Part shown: one piece after another, positions 62,609 through 64,000 of the stretch
How positions within the stretch are numbered: the stretch's first letter is position 1
How the letters are laid out: every line of letters begins with the position of its first letter
Origin: CAVSUZ01 sp963791885
GTDB lineage: Bacteria > Pseudomonadota > Alphaproteobacteria > Acetobacterales > Acetobacteraceae
Assembly: GCA_963791885.1 (NCBI GenBank)
Contig: CAWBUL010000004.1
Location: 1,488,001 to 1,552,000 of the forward strand
Direction of reading: 5' to 3'
DNA length: 64,000 nucleotides
Notes under the pieces: model-generated
The model's database searches: none
The model's input: the letters and a program-made list of their open reading frames with translations, nothing else
What the model was told of the DNA's origin: nothing
Translations under genes and position numbers: made by a program

Positions 62609-63842
62609 CCCCACGCGGGACGGAGCGTTCGCGCTCTTGTCCGGCGTGCTCGACGCCCGCCGATCGCTTGAAGAGGGCTTGGACGGATTGCCGCCCATGG
62701 CGCCGCGTGACCGGGCGGCGGCGCACCGGCTGGCCGCGACCACGCTCCGGCGGCTCGGCACGCTCGACGCTGTGCTGGAGCCGTTCCTGCGTAAAGCGCC
62801 ACCCGATCCCGTGCGGCACGTGCTGCGGTTGGGGGCGGCGGGACTGCTGTTGCTGGGAACGCCCGCGCATGCGGCGGTGAACACCGCGGTGGCATTGGCG
62901 GAGCACCGGGGGTTTCGACCGTTCGCGGGGTTGGTGAACGCGGTGCTGCGGCGGGTCGGGGCGGCCGGGCCGGCGGCGCTGGAGGGACTGGACGGGCCCC
63001 GGTTGGATACGCCGGGCTGGCTGTGGGCGTCGTGGGGCGCGGATGCACGAGCCATCGCGGTCGCGCATCAGCATCCGGCGCCGCTGGACCTGACGCTGCG
63101 TTCGGGCGCCGAGGTGCCCGGCGGAATGCGCCTGCCCACCGGGTCCGTACGGTTTCCCGAGGGGACCGACCCGACTGCGCTGCCTGGGTTCGCGGAGGGC
63201 GCCTTCTGGGTTCAGGACGCCGCTGCGGCCCTGCCTGCTCGGTTGCTGGCGGCTCGGCCGGGCGAGCGCGTCGCCGATCTGTGCGCCGCGCCGGGAGGAA
63301 AGACGGCGCAGCTTGTCGCAGCGGGAGCGCAGGTGACGGCGCTGGACCGCGATCCCACGAGGATGGCGCGGCTACGCGAGAATTTGGCCCGGTTGGGGCT
63401 TTGTGCGGAAACCGTGGTGGCGGATGCCGCCGCGTGGACACCGCCCGCGCCCTTCGATGCGGTCCTGCTGGATGCCCCGTGCAGCGCGACAGGGACGGTC
63501 CGGCGGCATCCTGACATCCCGCACCTGAAGCGCCCGCGGGACGTGGCCGCGGCGCGCGAGATGCAGGAGCGGCTGCTCGCAGCGGCATTGCGTATGCTGC
63601 GGCCCGGCGGCCGGCTGATTTATGCGGTTTGCTCGCTGCAGCCGGAGGAGGGGTCTGGGCTGGTCGAGGTGGCGTTAAGCGGCGGGTCCACCCAACGCTT
63701 TCCATTTAAAGAGAGTGAGTTGGAGGACGTTCCGGAGGCTCTGACCCAAGATCGCTCGCTGCGAACCCATCCTGGTCTGTGGGCCAGCCTCGGCGGGATG
63801 GACGGTTTTTTTGCTGCCCGCTTCATTCGACGCCGAATGTGA
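62601..63842 (+). CDS. rsmB: 16S rRNA m5C967 methyltransferase RsmB/Sun family
   Basis: 413 residues. N-terminal NusB-like domain (RDRAAAHRLAATTLRRLGTLDAV, LRLGAAGLLLLGTPAHAAVN), then the SAM domain with FWVQDAAAALPARLL, CAAPGGKTAQLVAAGA, LDAPCSATGTVRRHPD and the second catalytic cysteine in YAVCSLQPEEG. The family methylates cytosine in 16S rRNA. ATG at 62601 overlaps the lactonase gene. Confidence 0.93.
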   Translation: MADPTRDGAFALLSGVLDARRSLEEGLDGLPPMAPRDRAAAHRLAATTLRRLGTLDAVLEPFLRKAPPDPVRHVLRLGAAGLLLLGTPAHAAVNTAVALAEHRGFRPFAGLVNAVLRRVGAAGPAALEGLDGPRLDTPGWLWASWGADARAIAVAHQHPAPLDLTLRSGAEVPGGMRLPTGSVRFPEGTDPTALPGFAEGAFWVQDAAAALPARLLAARPGERVADLCAAPGGKTAQLVAAGAQVTALDRDPTRMARLRENLARLGLCAETVVADAAAWTPPAPFDAVLLDAPCSATGTVRRHPDIPHLKRPRDVAAAREMQERLLAAALRMLRPGGRLIYAVCSLQPEEGSGLVEVALSGGSTQRFPFKESELEDVPEALTQDRSLRTHPGLWASLGGMDGFFAARFIRRRM

Positions 63843-63878
63843 TTGGACAACAAAGTGTGACTATGGCGTTAAGGAGTC

Positions 63879-64000
63879 ATGCTCACCCGCTTGTGTAGTT
63901 TGTTGCTGGGTTGTGTCTTATTGGCTACTCCGGCCCTTGCGGGTTCGTCCTGTCCGTCCAGTCCACCGAGCACGTTGCGGCTGCCTCATGCGGAGGCGGC
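63879..64000 (+). CDS. Start of an exported protein, cut by window end
   Basis: AAGGAG at 63871-63876 precedes ATG 63879; the first 40 codons read MLTRLCSLLLGCVLLATPAL then AGSSCPSSPPSTLRLPH. This is a Sec signal peptide with a possible cleavage after ALA (or a lipobox-like LLGC earlier). The spacing from the ribosome binding site is short, but the signal peptide supports the start. Family cannot be told from the visible part. Confidence 0.6.
   Translation, partial: MLTRLCSLLLGCVLLATPALAGSSCPSSPPSTLRLPHAEA

Noticed and set aside
62251..63705. 484-codon minus-strand frame opposite the lactonase and rsmB genes
   Set aside because: Pro/Arg/Ala-rich shadow; rsmB motifs on the plus strand are unambiguous.

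Overview
The window is GC-rich, densely packed bacterial chromosome (about 57 genes, many overlapping by 1 to 4 bases). The gene content (SufBCDS followed by a SufU-type scaffold, a vitamin-B12 RNR-like TSCPD protein, CvpA-PurF, GlpD, several GANTC sites at disrupted positions) suggests an alphaproteobacterium, most likely Rhodospirillales/Acetobacteraceae. That placement is inference from gene families, not from a marker gene. No rRNA, tRNA, CRISPR array or phage was seen.

Layout. 1-5.9 kb: iron-sulfur assembly operon sufB(partial)-C-D-S-U-DUF59-A on the plus strand. 5.9-7.3 kb: tautomerase, a small repeat protein and an acetate-permease-family gene. 7.36-9.84 kb: a complete IS66-family insertion sequence with terminal repeats and a perfect 8-bp target duplication. 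9.9-14.6 kb: a thiamine-diphosphate enzyme running in frame into a damaged FAD/Fe-S oxidoreductase. 14.7-18.2 kb: class V aminotransferase, B12-RNR-like protein, methyltransferase. 18.2-21.8 kb (minus): cvpA-purF-SDR-mazG. 21.8-25.8 kb (minus): two-subunit ATP-citrate-lyase-like enzyme. 26.1-28.3 kb (minus): radA-otsB. 28.3-29.1 kb: intergenic region with a diverged repeat and a palindromic promoter-like site. 29.1-33.8 kb: histidine phosphatase, glycogen phosphorylase, phosphoglucomutase. 33.8-39.1 kb: sugar catabolism/uptake locus (amidohydrolase, rhamnose-mutarotase family, two permeases, binding protein, dehydrogenase). 39.2-44.4 kb: membrane protein, then an overlapping minus-strand chain unknown protein-fetA-fetB-glpD. 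44.5-45.4 kb: AbiEii-like nucleotidyltransferase with a small partner. 45.4-49.2 kb (minus): amino-acid ABC uptake with a DUF1989 protein, TauE/SafE, DODA-type dioxygenase. 49.3-51.0 kb: DUF3311 plus sodium:solute symporter. 51.0-55.1 kb: FAD oxidoreductase, luciferase-like monooxygenase, methyltransferase, ygfZ, osmC. 55.2-64 kb (plus): glycosyltransferase, asnB, dihydroorotase-like, cfa, CoA-ester lyase, beta-propeller lactonase, rsmB and the start of an exported protein.

A feature of the whole window is repeated single-base disruption of otherwise well-conserved genes: purF, radA, glgP, a sugar permease, a sugar-binding protein and a symporter each carry one extra base, and the FAD/Fe-S oxidoreductase carries a deletion-type lesion, a missing base and an in-frame TGA. 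Two apparent gene fusions (PurF-SDR and binding protein-dehydrogenase) disappear once the extra base is removed. Three or four of the six insertions can be placed at GANTC, the CcrM methylation motif of alphaproteobacteria, so basecalling error at methylated sites is a good explanation. The most interesting biological possibilities are the TGA replacing a conserved cysteine in a CCG domain (selenocysteine or error), the divergent ATP-citrate-lyase-like enzyme, the unknown 527-residue protein tied to FetAB, and the intergenic repeat with its palindromic promoter.
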